A stretch of 64,000 bases of DNA from contig KK106982.1 of the NCBI GenBank assembly GCA_000611775.1, positions 5,226,391-5,290,390 of the forward strand, written 5' to 3'. The position numbers and the translations under genes were made by a program. This document shows positions 63,854-64,000 of this stretch, piece by piece; the stretch's first letter is position 1; each line of letters begins with the position of its first letter. A model generated the notes under the pieces. The model was not told the origin of the DNA and made no database searches. It saw only the letters and a program-made list of their open reading frames with translations. The DNA comes from Umbilicaria muhlenbergii (lineage: Eukaryota; Ascomycota; Lecanoromycetes; Umbilicariales; Umbilicariaceae).

Positions 63854-64000
63854 ATGCCTTCTCTACTACCATGTCTGTTGTTCGTGGCCTCCGCTTTAGC
63901 TGCACCTGCTCAGGTTGAGAGAGGCGTCCCCGCGTGCAATGCCGATAACTGCCTCCGTGCTTTCCAAAATCCTGCAGCTTCTGCCTCGGCGTCCGCGTTC
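63854..64000 (+). CDS. Secreted small cysteine-containing protein, N-terminal part (cut by window end)
   Basis: The start at 63854 gives MPSLLPCLLFVASALAAPAQ, a classical signal peptide with an Ala-X-Ala type cleavage site, followed by VERGVPACNADNCLRAFQNP. The CNADNCLRAF arrangement is common just after the signal peptide in fungal cell-wall or secreted proteins of unknown function. The frame stays open to the last base (49 codons). Function cannot be inferred from this part. Confidence 0.65.
   Translation, partial: MPSLLPCLLFVASALAAPAQVERGVPACNADNCLRAFQNPAASASASAF

Noticed and set aside
1-64000. tRNA or rRNA genes
   Set aside because: I looked for cloverleaf-type sequence with conserved D- and T-arm boxes and for rRNA-like blocks and saw none; a covariance-model scan could still find one.

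Overview
The window looks like the nuclear genome of a filamentous ascomycete (Pezizomycotina). Genes carry many short GT-AG introns of about 45-100 bp, and the set is typical of these fungi: SLA1, YOS9, MPS1, PRP4, PTC7, NSA2, bL21m, a DUF3425-type bZIP factor, an F-box protein, an ankyrin protein with a fungal N-terminal domain, and MFS and chromate transporters. I cannot fix the class.

Layout. Bases 1 to about 19,450 are an AT-rich, repeat-derived compartment with almost no CpG. It holds: a decayed minus-strand chromovirus (Ty3/gypsy with chromodomain, about 1.2-6.6 kb); a 1.39-kb inverted-repeat (foldback) element at 6861-8249; a 233-bp assembly gap; a repeat array at 9.0-9.8 kb; unknown coding-like debris at 9.86-11.3 kb; a dead hAT DNA transposon with BED finger, catalytic-region and hATC segments (11.6-14.5 kb); two back-to-back LTR-retroelement remnants (14.6-17.5 kb); and an unrecognised long coding-like segment (18.2-19.5 kb). 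In the hAT fossil the lesions are mostly TGA where tryptophan is expected. That is not the CpA-to-TpA outcome of classical RIP.

From about 19.5 kb composition changes abruptly and a normal, gene-dense arm begins. In order: Dal5-like MFS permease (+), SLA1 (+), pirin (+), JAC1 (-), YOS9 (+), decayed ankyrin gene (-), bL21m (-), NSA2 (+), MPS1 (-), membrane protein of unknown function (-), alpha/beta hydrolase (-), F-box protein (+), PRP4 (-), PTC7 (+), DHA1-type MFS (-), chromate transporter (+), CGWCGHC zinc-finger protein (+), bZIP factor (-), second alpha/beta hydrolase (-), and the start of a secreted protein (+) at the window end.

The genes are mostly independent housekeeping functions, not a cluster: mitochondria (JAC1, bL21m, PTC7), ribosome assembly (NSA2), splicing (PRP4), endocytosis (SLA1), ER quality control (YOS9) and mitosis (MPS1). 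Several close pairs are divergent (JAC1/YOS9, PRP4/PTC7) or convergent. No biosynthetic or defence operon-like unit is visible.

The most striking observations are a clear head-to-head pair of Tn5 (Nextera-type) mosaic ends inside YOS9, almost certainly a library artefact; the giant palindrome; the unusual mutation pattern of the repeat block; a motif shared by many intron-like segments of that block; and one-base frame breaks in three otherwise normal host genes, which suggest residual sequence errors.
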